Shown piece by piece: positions 27,356 through 36,587 of a stretch of DNA of 64,000 bases; positions within the stretch are counted from its first letter, which is position 1, and every line of letters begins with the position of its first letter. This stretch comes from Methylocaldum sp002005105. Its GTDB lineage: Bacteria > Pseudomonadota > Gammaproteobacteria > Methylococcales > Methylococcaceae. A program made the position numbers and the translations under genes. The stretch is from contig NZ_CP194902.1 of NCBI RefSeq assembly GCF_051027545.1, forward strand, positions 3,100,001 to 3,164,000, given 5' to 3'. Below the pieces are notes generated by a model. That model saw nothing but the letters and a program-made list of their open reading frames with translations. It did not search any database and was not told the origin of the DNA.

Positions 27356-27780
27356 TCTCGGGACACCGTGCCGAATATGGGAGCGACCGCGCTCGTCGTC
27401 TTGCGCCGCGACTTCTGGCACTTGTCGACGCCTTGGAGCGAGAGTGTCGGTCCGACGGAGGATGATTTGTTGCGGTGTGCCTCCGTCCCGCACTCTTCCG
27501 GCACTTGGCGTGCAATCCGGCTGTCTTGCCCGGAGGGCTGGCATCCGGTGTTATCGGCAGGACTGTAACTGGAATCTTGTTGAAAATCGGCGACTTGCTG
27601 TCGCAACGCATCGAGGCGCAGGCGAACGTCGGCGAGCAACTCCTCGAGATATTCGAAATGAATCTGAAAATAGCGCGCCGAAGGAAACTCCGGTCCGCTC
27701 GTTGTCCCGGATTCCGAGGCTCGAGTTCCGTTCGGGTCGACCCTTCGGCTAGAGGCGGGGCGGCCTTGCTTGATCCTCAT
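27352..27780 (-). CDS. Hypothetical small protein coupled to tonB
   Basis: 142 residues, not recognised. Residues about 30-62 (ARYFQIHFEYLEELLADVRLRLDALRQQVADFQ) form an amphipathic, probably coiled-coil helix; the rest is polar and likely disordered. ATG 27780 follows AAAAAAGGA, and the stop overlaps the tonB ATG. This genetic coupling suggests it serves the second Ton system, but that is inference. Confidence 0.6.
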   Translation of the reverse strand: MRIKQGRPASSRRVDPNGTRASESGTTSGPEFPSARYFQIHFEYLEELLADVRLRLDALRQQVADFQQDSSYSPADNTGCQPSGQDSRIARQVPEECGTEAHRNKSSSVGPTLSLQGVDKCQKSRRKTTSAVAPIFGTVSRE

Positions 27781-28134
27781 GACGATTCCTTTTTTGTTGC
27801 TTCTTATCCCTAATGACGTATGAGCGCGGCTAATCCCGCACTTCCGATAGAAAAAATTTTTCTGACGTCTATAAGTTGTTGTAAAGCCTAAAAAAGAAAA
27901 GCCAGGTAGAGCGGATCTGTGGGATATGCCGTACTCGCTGTGTCTAAAGCTCACGCTCGATCCGGACGAATGCGCTTGGCGCTGATCTCGGGGTGTGTTG
28001 GATCGGGGATTTTCGAATGTGGTGTAGCACCCCGAGCACCACCGTCCGAAGCCGGAGCGGCTGCCGGAAACGCCAACGCTAATTCAGGCCATGGCAGGTT
28101 ATCACTTGTTGTGTTGCAAGTTTTCCGCCCTCAC
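27781..28134. other. Intergenic, no intact gene
   Basis: 354 bases between the tonB-linked small gene and the Fic remnant. AT-rich near 27840-27900, where the promoter of the minus-strand genes is expected; no Fur-like palindrome seen. Confidence 0.5.
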
Positions 28135-28460
28135 CTAAAGGATCATCCTGAGGATGAACTCGATAAAGGGAGCTGAGTCGGTTTGCTTCATGCTGTTTTG
28201 CAGTGCCTGGTAGTACTTCGCCTGATGCTTATAGATCAGGCTTTCTACCGGGATGCCGGCGAACGAGGGATTCCAGCGGGAAGGTTAAGGTCTGCCACGG
28301 TCCCCCATGCGGCCGTTGCCGTCTGTGAAGGGATGGATGAACTTGAACTCGTAGTGAAACACGGAACTGGTAATCAGAGTGCTCTTCACCGGTCGCCAGC
28401 CACCGGAAGAGGTCGTGCATCAATACCTGGACGTGATCCGCTGGAGGCGTCACTCACCAC
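28135..28460 (-). pseudogene. Fic-family protein remnant
   Basis: Pieces of a Fic-domain protein (AMPylation/toxin fold) remain in different frames. PPADHVQVLMHDLFRWL is followed by FHYEFKFIHPFTDGNGRMG, which is the Fic active-site motif HPFxDGNGR. After another shift come PVESLIYKHQAKYYQALQNS-like and FIEFILRMIL before a stop at 28135. At least two frameshifts break the gene. It lies in the decayed island beside ssrA. Confidence 0.75.
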
Positions 28461-28743
28461 ATACCTTTCGAGGTCGCTCGATATGGGCGATCGTGACGGT
28501 CGTGCCCTCTATGTCCAGATCAAAGTCTTTCTCGGGTGATCTGGACCAGGTTCGCCCAGAAACGGCTGGCGTGATTTCCGAGGCGTACGTGCGCGAGGTA
28601 AAAGTGTTGTTGCACGAAAAGCGGCGTAAGTTGTGAACATCCAAAGTAAAACGCGCCGCCGAAAGAGGTCAGACGCGGTTTTCATCTCGTTGAGGCGGCG
28701 TCAATCGGAAATCGACGAAAGCCTTATGGAGTAAGACTTTCAG

Positions 28744-28813
28744 TCATTCCAGCTTGATCGGCTTTGCCCCGGCCTTTGTATTGCGGATCGCGGCGCGGTA
28801 TCGGTCAGAGCAT
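28744..28813 (-). pseudogene. Tyrosine recombinase (integrase) N-terminal fragment
   Basis: Read on the minus strand, the fragment gives ALTDTA and then, after a 5-base CCGCG duplication that shifts the frame, AIRNTKAGAKPIKLE followed by a stop. This is the start of the DUF4102 arm-binding domain of phage and island integrases. It begins about 160 bases past the 3' end of ssrA, the classic site for such integrases. Confidence 0.65.
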
Positions 28814-28915
28814 GGAGGTAACGCCTTGTAGGATAACTGAATTACCCCGAAAGTGCCCCCAGTTACCCCGGATGTCAACGGACTCTATAGGATCGCGATG
28901 GATGGAATATAAACG

Positions 28916-28940
28916 AAAAAGCCCGCATTTACGCGGGCTT
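28916..28940 (-). terminator. Intrinsic terminator after ssrA
   Basis: AAGCCCGC-ATTTAC-GCGGGCTT (stem of 8 bp) followed on the minus strand by a U-run (AAAAA on the plus strand at 28916-28920). It lies about 34 bases beyond the tmRNA 3' end. Confidence 0.85.
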
Positions 28941-28973
28941 ACGGATTTCTTTGGATGTCTTTGAATGGGTGTT

Positions 28974-29332
28974 TGGTGGAGGCGGCGGGAATTGAACCCG
29001 CGTCCGCGAATCCTCCGCCTTTGGCTCTACATGCTTATCCGACTCTATTGATTTAACCGGTCGCTACCCGAGCGGCAGGGAAGACGGCCGGCGGTTCCGT
29101 TAGGTTTTAGCGAATCGGCCCCGGACAGACCTCATCGCGAGCTTACAATTGGGTTACCCCCGAAAACCGACGCCTATAAGCGGGCTTCGGATCAGAGGCC
29201 GGCCGGATTAAGCGGCCAGAGCGTAGTTGTCGTCGTTGGCAACTATATTGGTTGCAGATTGATTAACGAGGTTATCTGCACCTCGGCATGCACCTCGGGT
29301 TTTGCGATCCTCGTCGAAGCCAAGTCGCCCCC
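28974..29332 (-). ncRNA. ssrA: Transfer-messenger RNA
   Basis: Single-piece tmRNA of about 359 nt. The 5' end GGGGGCGACTTGG pairs with the 3' end CGCCTCC before ACCA, and the T-arm GGTTCAATTCCC is intact. The resume codon opens the tag frame ANDDNYALAA, ending TAA. It frees stalled ribosomes with SmpB, whose gene is also in this window (42006). A -35 TTGCTC (29373-29378) and -10 TATACT (29351-29356) precede it. Confidence 0.96.
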
Positions 29333-29350
29333 TAGGTCAGGAAGATAGAC

Positions 29351-29378
29351 AGTATAACCGCAAAAAAGTTTCGAGCAA
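29351..29378 (-). promoter_or_regulatory. Likely sigma-70 promoter of ssrA
   Basis: On the minus strand TTGCTC (29378-29373), a 16-base spacer and TATACT (29356-29351) precede the mature 5' end by 18 bases, leaving a short leader for processing. Confidence 0.6.
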
Positions 29379-29552
29379 CCAGCGTTTGAGTCGTGGCGCG
29401 ATAATCGTGCGAAACAGCTTTTCTTGGCGGAACGTTGCGATACGCTGAAGGGATCGGGTAATGCAGGCTAGCGACTACCGGCAGGGGACAAATTTCAATC
29501 ACGCTAAAGCGGCATGGCGCTATGCGCTCATCTCTCGTGAGATGCAGTCTTC

Positions 29553-29584
29553 CTTAAGGCCGGAAGGGTGTTTCCGGCCTTAAG
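29553..29584. terminator. Stem-loop terminator, possibly bidirectional
   Basis: CTTAAGGCCGGAA-GGGTG-TTTCCGGCCTTAAG forms a 13-bp stem just past the end of the ferritin-like gene (minus strand). No long U-run is seen, so it may be a weak terminator or a transcript-end stabiliser. Confidence 0.6.
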
Positions 29585-29622
29585 CACGGACAAGTCCGTG
29601 AGTAGAACTGGTTTTCAGTCTT

Positions 29623-30093
29623 TCAGAGATCGTCCATCCATTCCGCGTCGCGGACGAAGCGGTGTTTCTCTTGTTCTTCCATCTCCGCGAGATTCGCGAA
29701 CACTTCTTTGGCATGCGGATCGTCGACGATGATTGCCGCTCCTTTATAGAGTTCGATCAGCGCGTTGTCGAAGGCCATGGCGATCTTTATGACGTCATCG
29801 ACGGACATATTGGGCCTAACGGCGCAATTCTTTAGCAGTTGTTCGACGTTGGAGCCTGGAGAATATTGGAGCCAGAAATTGAGGATGCTCTTGCGCGATC
29901 CATCTTCGAACCGCTGCATCGCCTGTTCCCGATTTTTTTCGTGGCGGCTGAGGTAATCCAAAAGCATTTTTACCCGAGCCTGATCGTTTTGTTGGTTCAG
30001 CGAATCGTAAAGTTCTGTCAGTTGGCTGTGTAGTTGAATACCGTAGTCGAGCACATCTTTAACTTGCTCGAAGTTATGCATCTGCTGGTCCAT
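29623..30093 (-). CDS. Ferritin-like/helical-bundle protein
   Basis: 156 residues, almost all helical. It has acidic and histidine positions spaced as in ferritin-like bundles (FEQVKDVLDYGIQLHSQLTELYD, LLDYLSRHEKNREQAMQRFE, EMEEQEKHRFVRDAEW). I read it as a ferritin-superfamily member, but the diiron ligands cannot be assigned with certainty. ATG 30093 follows CGGAG at 6 bases. It lies next to a multicopper oxidase with a Fur box, hinting at a metal-related role. Confidence 0.6.
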   Translation of the reverse strand: MDQQMHNFEQVKDVLDYGIQLHSQLTELYDSLNQQNDQARVKMLLDYLSRHEKNREQAMQRFEDGSRKSILNFWLQYSPGSNVEQLLKNCAVRPNMSVDDVIKIAMAFDNALIELYKGAAIIVDDPHAKEVFANLAEMEEQEKHRFVRDAEWMDDL

Positions 30094-30222
30094 ATGGCAC
30101 TCCGAAAGTGTTATTCGGCAGGTTTCATACGGTTCGAAGCATCTCTCTTTTGGCATCGCAAGGCAATAGTGCAATCGTGCGGTCGGTTCGACCTGCGGAA
30201 TTCCGCAGGCGCGACCTGATTG

Positions 30223-31332
30223 TCACTTTCGGCGCGTGACCGTATAACTGGCCATCATGCCCGCGTCGATGTGGTCATTGACGTGGCAGTGATACATCCA
30301 GACGCCGGGATTGTCGGGTTTCATATCGACGGTGACGTGGGTTCCCGGAAGCAGATTCACGACATCTACGCGGCGCCCGGTCTCGGTGAGCGTATTGCCG
30401 TGCCAATGCGGGGTATGGAGATCGACTTCGGTTCCGAGGGACAGTTGATACCAGCGCACGGTTTCGCCTTCTTTCATCGTCATTCCCGGAAGGTTGTGAT
30501 AGACGTAGCCGTTCATGCTGTGCATCAAGTTGCTTTCGACGAAGCTTTCGTCATCTTTCTCGTCCGTGGCAGCCGGTGCGAAGGTGCTGATGTTCTTGTC
30601 CAGAAAGAAACTCTTGTTTTCGTCGAACACGGTGAACAGCACGACGAATTCGCGGTCGATGCCTTTCAGTTTACCGTTGTTCTGCAGAACGCCTCGGCGG
30701 GAAATGATGATGGGTCCTACCAGGCCGGTATTCGTGTCGACCACCTCGTTGACATGGGAATGGTAAAGCCACACGATCGAACTCGGGTCCTCGGGGCCCG
30801 GACCCGAACGTTCGGGTACTTGCCAGAGGTAGGTGTGGGTTTCGCCCGGTTCGACCGTATCGTCTTTGCGGTCATCTCCGGATGTGCCGTCCGCGTAATG
30901 AGTGCCTTCGCTGTCCTTCCGGTAAAGCACGCCGTGCGGATGGAGTGAAATCGGCATGTTTGCCAGTTTATTCCTCAGCACCACTTTGATGGTGTCGCCG
31001 ACGTTGGCGCGAATTACAGGCCCTAGTATCCCTAAGTGCCGCCACTCGGGCGGACGTTCCTTGATTTGGGTAAAGCTGGCGTCGGCGTACTCGATATAAC
31101 GCGCTTTGTAATACTGTCGGCCGATCCGATCGGCGTTATTCCCTTCGACGAAGACTTTCTCGTCCTCGTTGAATTCTGCGCCATGCATGGGATTGACGGG
31201 ATAGGAGGGGGCGTAGTCCCACAAGATTTCTTCGGCGGCGATGTAGTAGGTTCGCGTCGAATTGGCCGTCACGGCTTCGGAGAACAACAGTAGAACCGCC
31301 AAGTGTGAAAGGAGGATTCGGATCTGGATCAC
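30223..31332 (-). CDS. Multicopper oxidase (ceruloplasmin/hephaestin-like)
   Basis: 369 residues from a GTG start, with an export signal (ILLSHLAVLLLFSEAVTA). The copper motifs are complete: SLHPHGVLY, WLYHSHV, HTPHWHG and HCHVNDHIDAGMM, where the last carries the type 1 Cys, His and Met. It probably oxidises Fe(II) or Cu(I) in the periplasm; the substrate is inferred from family. A longer reading would start from a TTG upstream of a Fur box at 31377-31395, so the GTG after the box is preferred. Divergent from cysD. Confidence 0.85.
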   Translation of the reverse strand: MIQIRILLSHLAVLLLFSEAVTANSTRTYYIAAEEILWDYAPSYPVNPMHGAEFNEDEKVFVEGNNADRIGRQYYKARYIEYADASFTQIKERPPEWRHLGILGPVIRANVGDTIKVVLRNKLANMPISLHPHGVLYRKDSEGTHYADGTSGDDRKDDTVEPGETHTYLWQVPERSGPGPEDPSSIVWLYHSHVNEVVDTNTGLVGPIIISRRGVLQNNGKLKGIDREFVVLFTVFDENKSFFLDKNISTFAPAATDEKDDESFVESNLMHSMNGYVYHNLPGMTMKEGETVRWYQLSLGTEVDLHTPHWHGNTLTETGRRVDVVNLLPGTHVTVDMKPDNPGVWMYHCHVNDHIDAGMMASYTVTRRK

Positions 31333-31376
31333 GGCGATAAACCTGGGACGGGGAATCGATCGAAAAAGCGTGAGAA

Positions 31377-31395
31377 AATGATAATCAATATCATT
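31377..31395. promoter_or_regulatory. Probable Fur box
   Basis: AATGATAATCAATATCATT, a strong match to the Fur consensus, sits 45 bases before the multicopper oxidase GTG and 115 bases before cysD. Its placement suggests iron control of the oxidase. Confidence 0.8.
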
Positions 31396-31509
31396 ATAGG
31401 ATGCCAGTATTTGTTCCCCGGAAGTGGCCAAAGGCTTTTATGGTAGTATTGAGCGCCATAAACAATGGGATGAATCTCTTTCCGGGTTTCGGGATCAACA
31501 CTCTTTTCC

Positions 31510-32418
31510 ATGAACGAACATACACTTACCCATCTCAAGCAGCTGGAAGCCGAAAGTATCCACATCATCCGCGAGGTGGCTGCCGAGTTTGAGCGTCCCG
31601 TAATGCTCTATTCGATTGGCAAGGATTCCGCAGTCATGCTGCATCTCGCGATGAAGGCGTTTTTTCCCGGCAAACCGCCTTTTCCGCTCATGCATGTCGA
31701 TACGACCTGGAAATTCCGGGAGATGATCGAGTTTCGCGATCGCCGCGCCCACGATCTGGGGCTGGATCTCATCGTTCACGTCAACCTGGAGGGTGTGGAG
31801 CAGGGCATCGGTCCGTTCACCCACGGCAGCAAGAAGCACACGGATGTCATGAAAACCGAGGCCCTCAAGCAAGCCTTGAACAAATACCAGTTCGATGCGG
31901 CATTCGGCGGAGCGCGCCGGGACGAGGAGAAGTCGAGGGCGAAAGAACGCGTTTATTCCTTCCGCGACCGAAACCATCGTTGGGACCCGAAAAATCAGCG
32001 GCCGGAGCTGTGGAATCTCTACAACGGCAAGATCAACAAGGGCGAGAGCATCCGGGTGTTTCCGCTTTCGAACTGGACCGAGCTGGATGTTTGGCAGTAC
32101 ATCTATCTGGAGAACATTCCGATCGTCCCGTTGTATTTCGCCAAAGAGCGGCCGGTGGTCGAGCGCGATGGGATATGGATCATGGTGGACGACGATCGCA
32201 TGCCGCTGGCACCCGGCGAAAAGCCGATCATGAAGATGGTCCGCTTCCGTACCCTGGGTTGCTATCCCTTGACCGGCGCCGTCGAATCGACCGCCGCCAC
32301 CTTGCCCGACATCATCCAGGAGATGCTGCTGACCAAGACGTCGGAGCGCCAAGGGCGTGTCATCGATCACGATCAAGCGGGGTCGATGGAAGAGAAGAAA
32401 AAAGAGGGTTATTTCTGA
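31510..32418 (+). CDS. cysD: Sulfate adenylyltransferase subunit 2
   Basis: 302 residues, PP-loop ATP-pyrophosphatase fold (YSIGKDSAVMLHL, the SGGKDS-like loop; FGGARRDEEKSRAKER). It makes adenosine 5'-phosphosulfate with CysN, the first step of assimilatory sulfate reduction in the cytosol. The C terminus EEKKKEGYF is typical. cysN starts 77 bases downstream. Confidence 0.97.
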   Translation: MNEHTLTHLKQLEAESIHIIREVAAEFERPVMLYSIGKDSAVMLHLAMKAFFPGKPPFPLMHVDTTWKFREMIEFRDRRAHDLGLDLIVHVNLEGVEQGIGPFTHGSKKHTDVMKTEALKQALNKYQFDAAFGGARRDEEKSRAKERVYSFRDRNHRWDPKNQRPELWNLYNGKINKGESIRVFPLSNWTELDVWQYIYLENIPIVPLYFAKERPVVERDGIWIMVDDDRMPLAPGEKPIMKMVRFRTLGCYPLTGAVESTAATLPDIIQEMLLTKTSERQGRVIDHDQAGSMEEKKKEGYF

Positions 32419-32495
32419 TTTTCGCTATGGAAGGTGCCGAGCGTGCATTCAACGTTGGCGTCTGCGTCTGACCCATTCATCCAGTGAATTAGTCT

Positions 32496-34148
32496 ATGTC
32501 TCATCAGTCCGAGCTCATCAGTTCCGATATCCACGCCTATCTCGCTCAGCACGAGCGCAAGGAATTATTGCGCTTCTTGACCTGCGGCAATGTCGACGAC
32601 GGCAAGAGCACCCTGATCGGGCGCCTTTTGCACGATTCGAAAATGATTTACGAGGACCAGCTGGCGGCGATCAAGAAGGACAGCGTCAAATCGGGCACCA
32701 CCGGCGGCGATATCGACTTGGCGCTGCTGGTCGACGGGCTCCAGGCCGAGCGGGAGCAGGGCATCACCATCGATGTGGCCTACCGGTATTTCTCCACGGC
32801 GAAGCGGAAATACATCATTGCCGACACGCCGGGGCACGAGCAGTACACCCGGAATATGGCGACCGGAGCGTCCACCTGCGATTTGGCCATCATTCTGGTC
32901 GATGCGCGTCACGGCGTGATGACGCAGACCAAGCGTCACAGCTTTATCGTGTCCCTGCTGGGCATCAGGCACGTGGTCGTAGCCATCAATAAGATGGATC
33001 TGGTCGGCTACAGCGCTGACGTATTCGAGCGCATTCGCAGCGATTACCTGGCGTTCATCGAAAAACTGGATATTCACGATGTCCGCTTTATCCCGCTGTC
33101 GGCTTTGAAGGGGGACAACGTCGTCAGCCGTAGCGAGGAAATGCCCTGGTATCAGGGGCAGGCGCTGATGGAGCTTTTGGACACCATCGAGATCGCCAAG
33201 GACCAGAATTTTACGAATCCGCGCTTTCCGGTGCAGTACGTCAATCGACCGAATTTGGATTTCCGCGGTTACAGCGGCACCGTGGCCGCGGGGGTTTTTC
33301 GCAAGGGCGATCCGATTACGGTGCTGCCGTCCAAGAAGACCAGCCGCATCAAGTCCATCGTGACTTACGACGGAGAACTGGAAGAAGCATTTCCGCCTCA
33401 AGCCGTTACGATCACGCTTACGGATGAAATCGACGTGAGCCGCGGCGACATGCTGGTCCGTTCCGATGACTTGCCGATGCTCGGCACCCGTTTCAAGGCC
33501 CATATCGTGTGGATGACCGAGGCGCCTTTGGTTCCGGGCCGCCAGTATTATCTGAAGCAGATGACCAAGGTGGTCAACGGCTCGGTTTCTCAGATCCATC
33601 ACCGCGTCGATATCAATACCTTGGAGCAGCTTCCGGCGGACCAGCTCAAGCTGAACGAAATCGGCTTGTGCGAGGTCTCCCTGAGCGGGCCGATCGCGTT
33701 CGATCCTTACAAGGTTTGCAAGGGCACCGGATCGTTCATCGTCATCGATCGCCTGACCAACGTTACCGTCGGCGCCGGCATGATCCTAAGTCAGGCGGAC
33801 GGCGAATCCGGTTTACGGCGGGTGACGGTTGAAGAGCGGAGCGCGCGTTTCGGACAAAAGGCGGTGACGCTATGGATTACCGGCGAACGCCGGCACGATG
33901 TGGCGTATGAACTCGAACGGAAGCTCTTCGATGTCGGGCATGCCAGCACCGTTTTGGATAACGAGGCGCTGGGCGTACAGGTTCAAGCCATTGCAGAGCA
34001 GATCAACCATGCCGGACTGATCTGCATCTGTCCTTGCGAAGCAAGCCCGAGTGGCGACGGTTTGAGCGCGCTCCATGTTTCGGCCGATGAAATGGAAGCG
34101 GACGAAGTGCTTGCGTTATTGAAGGAAACTCAGGTCCTCGAGTTCTGA
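32496..34148 (+). CDS. cysN: Sulfate adenylyltransferase subunit 1 (GTPase)
   Basis: 550 residues. EF-Tu-like GTPase that drives the CysD reaction: G1 GNVDDGKST, G3 DTPGHEQY, G4 NKMD, then the beta-barrel domains. The length ends after the third domain, so it is not the CysNC fusion with APS kinase. Its 3' end overlaps the convergent comEC gene by 33 bases. Confidence 0.96.
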   Translation: MSHQSELISSDIHAYLAQHERKELLRFLTCGNVDDGKSTLIGRLLHDSKMIYEDQLAAIKKDSVKSGTTGGDIDLALLVDGLQAEREQGITIDVAYRYFSTAKRKYIIADTPGHEQYTRNMATGASTCDLAIILVDARHGVMTQTKRHSFIVSLLGIRHVVVAINKMDLVGYSADVFERIRSDYLAFIEKLDIHDVRFIPLSALKGDNVVSRSEEMPWYQGQALMELLDTIEIAKDQNFTNPRFPVQYVNRPNLDFRGYSGTVAAGVFRKGDPITVLPSKKTSRIKSIVTYDGELEEAFPPQAVTITLTDEIDVSRGDMLVRSDDLPMLGTRFKAHIVWMTEAPLVPGRQYYLKQMTKVVNGSVSQIHHRVDINTLEQLPADQLKLNEIGLCEVSLSGPIAFDPYKVCKGTGSFIVIDRLTNVTVGAGMILSQADGESGLRRVTVEERSARFGQKAVTLWITGERRHDVAYELERKLFDVGHASTVLDNEALGVQVQAIAEQINHAGLICICPCEASPSGDGLSALHVSADEMEADEVLALLKETQVLEF

Positions 34149-36512
34149 TCGTCTGACTTGATTTTCCGTTTCCGCCCATTCCGCCATCGCCGCGGAATGG
34201 GCATTCCAGTATCGGCCGTTTTCCCTGCGGTAGCTTTCCAGTTTTAGATCATCCTTCCGGTTGCCTACGAGCACGGTAAGTGCGCCTGTCTCGGCGGTAT
34301 TCAGTACCGGTATGTTCATGTTTCCGTAGCGTTGCAGCACCGCCCGATGAGGAAACCCGTATCGGTTCAGATAGCCTGCGGGAATGAGAGCGTAACGAGG
34401 CTTCACGGCAGCCAAAAAGGCGGAGCTTGAAGAGGTTTTACTGCCATGATGGGGGACGACCAGAATGTCGCTGGCTAAAAGATGCCCGTAACGGTCAACC
34501 AATAGGCGTTCACCGGTTTTTTCGATGTCGCCGGTCAATAGTGCGCTGCCGCCGGGCCCGCTGATTTTCAATACGCAGGAATTGTCGTTCTCGCGCTCGC
34601 TTTTTTCGATGGGCGCGAGCATCTCGAATTTGACGCCGTCCCATTCCCAGGACTGTTCGGCTTTGCAGGTTTCAGTCGAAAATTCCGATAACTTTTCCGG
34701 CACGCTGGTATAAGTCCGCCCGACCACAAATCGTCTGAGCAGCGACGGCGCGCCGCCGATGTGGTCGTTGTCGCCGTGACTTACGATCAAGGCGTCGATG
34801 CGCTCGATCCCTCGATGGCGGAGATAAGGCTCGATGACGGCGGAGCCGATATCGAACCGGCTCCCGAACCGGGCTCCGGTGTCGAAGATCATGAGGTGTT
34901 CGCTAGTCTCGACGGCAACGCCGAGTCCCTGGCCTACATCGAGCAGGGTAAGCAGGAAGCCCGCTTGAGGCGGCCTATCGGGCTGCGCGGTCACGGCCGG
35001 AACGGCCAGAACGAGACCGAGCCAGCGCGCCGGAATGCCCTTGGGGGATAGCAGCAGCACGAAGCCGCTCAATGCCAGCGGAATGGTCCAGAACGGCGGT
35101 CCGGCATGGGTCCACTGAGCCACCGGCTGTTCGGCAATCCATTGGAGAAAAGGCCACGTCCATTCAAGCAGGCGTGATGCCAGGATCAGCAGCGCTTCGC
35201 CCGCCACCGGCAGTATCGGTAACAGCAGTGCGCCGGTCAGGCAAACCGGAATCAGCAGCAAGCCGATCACGGGGACGGCAAACAAGTTGGCAATTGGAGA
35301 AATGATCGAAACCTGCTGAAAGAATAACAACAGCAGGGGTGCAAGGCCTAGCGAGGTGGCCCAGTTCACCCGCATCATGGCCCGCCAACCGCTGATTTCG
35401 CCTCTTCTGTATGAAACAGCGAAAAGGATTAGAGCGACAGCTGTGAAGGAAAGCCAGAATCCCGCCGAAAGAACCGCCAACGGATCGTAAAGCACCACGG
35501 CCAGCAAGGCCGTCGCGAGGACATGAAAACTATTGAGATGCCGTCGGCCGATGACGGCGCCCATGACGATGCCGATCATAATCATGGCGCGTTGAGTGGG
35601 AATCGCGAAGTTCGCCAGCGCCGAGTAGAAGAGGGCGGCCGCAAAAGCACAAACGGCCGCAACAGTCGGCGGCGACCAGCGCATGATGCCCAACCTCGAC
35701 CACATTCGGCGTATGACGAAAAAGACAAATCCTGCGACTAAACCGATATGCGAGCCGGAAATCGCAACCAGGTGAGTCGTGCCCGTGCGCCGAAGCACGT
35801 CCCATTGAATGGGCGTAATGTCATCGTCGACTCCCATGACCAGAGCCTTGATGATTCCGGCTGCGGGTTCGTCGTTCAGTGTTGCCGAAAGGCTATCGTA
35901 AAGGGCCTGCCTCCAAATTTCGAATGAATACCGGTTGTCTCCCGCATCGAGCCGCCGATTGTCCGGAGACTTCGCGACGTAACCGACCGCGCGGATTCCC
36001 TGGGCAAACAGCCATTGTTCGTAGTCGAGACTTCCCGGGTTCAGCATTCCATGCGGCGGCTTGAGCTTTACTCTGAGCTGCCAGCGTTCGCCCGCTTTTG
36101 GCGAAACTCCGCGGTCATACCAGCTCAGGCGAACGCGTGACGGCAAACTTAGGTCGTCGGGCTGTAGAGTTTGTTCAATATCGAAGTCGAAACGGAAACC
36201 GTGGTCCACGGGCTGGGGAATGGTACGAACGACGCCTTCGACGACGGCCGTTTGTCTCTCAGTTGCAGTCGGAAGACCTTGGTCGAGTCGAATTCCGGCA
36301 AAGGCAAGCGCCCAGAGGATGCCGAACGCAAATGCTGCCGGAAAACGCAGCTTATAATAAACGGCTAGACCGAAAGCGGAGCTCAAGAGGACGAAAGCCC
36401 AGGCACCGGGCAAAGACGGAAGTTGCTGGACAGCGCTGACCCCGCCGACAAAGCCGATGGCTAGCGGAAGAACCAGCGGGCTGCGGGTTTGTGGATGGAG
36501 AATTTCATTCAA
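34116..36512 (-). CDS. comEC: DNA internalisation protein ComEC/Rec2
   Basis: 798 residues, inner-membrane channel for single-stranded DNA in natural transformation. Order: N-terminal membrane and DUF4131 region, ComEC competence domain (TGTTHLVAISGSHIGLVAGF at about 241-260, with many helices to about 500), then a metallo-beta-lactamase-like domain with LLDVGQGLG, IFDTGA, SHGDNDHIGG and VPHHGSKTSSS. Complete for the family. The overlap with cysN is convergent. Confidence 0.95.
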   Translation of the reverse strand: MNEILHPQTRSPLVLPLAIGFVGGVSAVQQLPSLPGAWAFVLLSSAFGLAVYYKLRFPAAFAFGILWALAFAGIRLDQGLPTATERQTAVVEGVVRTIPQPVDHGFRFDFDIEQTLQPDDLSLPSRVRLSWYDRGVSPKAGERWQLRVKLKPPHGMLNPGSLDYEQWLFAQGIRAVGYVAKSPDNRRLDAGDNRYSFEIWRQALYDSLSATLNDEPAAGIIKALVMGVDDDITPIQWDVLRRTGTTHLVAISGSHIGLVAGFVFFVIRRMWSRLGIMRWSPPTVAAVCAFAAALFYSALANFAIPTQRAMIMIGIVMGAVIGRRHLNSFHVLATALLAVVLYDPLAVLSAGFWLSFTAVALILFAVSYRRGEISGWRAMMRVNWATSLGLAPLLLLFFQQVSIISPIANLFAVPVIGLLLIPVCLTGALLLPILPVAGEALLILASRLLEWTWPFLQWIAEQPVAQWTHAGPPFWTIPLALSGFVLLLSPKGIPARWLGLVLAVPAVTAQPDRPPQAGFLLTLLDVGQGLGVAVETSEHLMIFDTGARFGSRFDIGSAVIEPYLRHRGIERIDALIVSHGDNDHIGGAPSLLRRFVVGRTYTSVPEKLSEFSTETCKAEQSWEWDGVKFEMLAPIEKSERENDNSCVLKISGPGGSALLTGDIEKTGERLLVDRYGHLLASDILVVPHHGSKTSSSSAFLAAVKPRYALIPAGYLNRYGFPHRAVLQRYGNMNIPVLNTAETGALTVLVGNRKDDLKLESYRRENGRYWNAHSAAMAEWAETENQVRRSELEDLSFLQ

Positions 36513-36587
36513 CTTTGAATTTCAAATCCGTACAATAGCGCGCCTTTTACCTAAAAAAATAGTTCACAATCATCCCAGTTAAGGGCT

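Noticed and set aside
26606..27544. Longer second TonB starting at 27544
   Set aside because: The first 63 codons overlap the upstream small gene in another frame and lack a membrane anchor; ATG 27355 overlaps that gene's stop.
30223..31431. Longer multicopper oxidase starting at a TTG at 31431
   Set aside because: That reading would place the Fur box inside the coding region and put 33 residues before the signal peptide.
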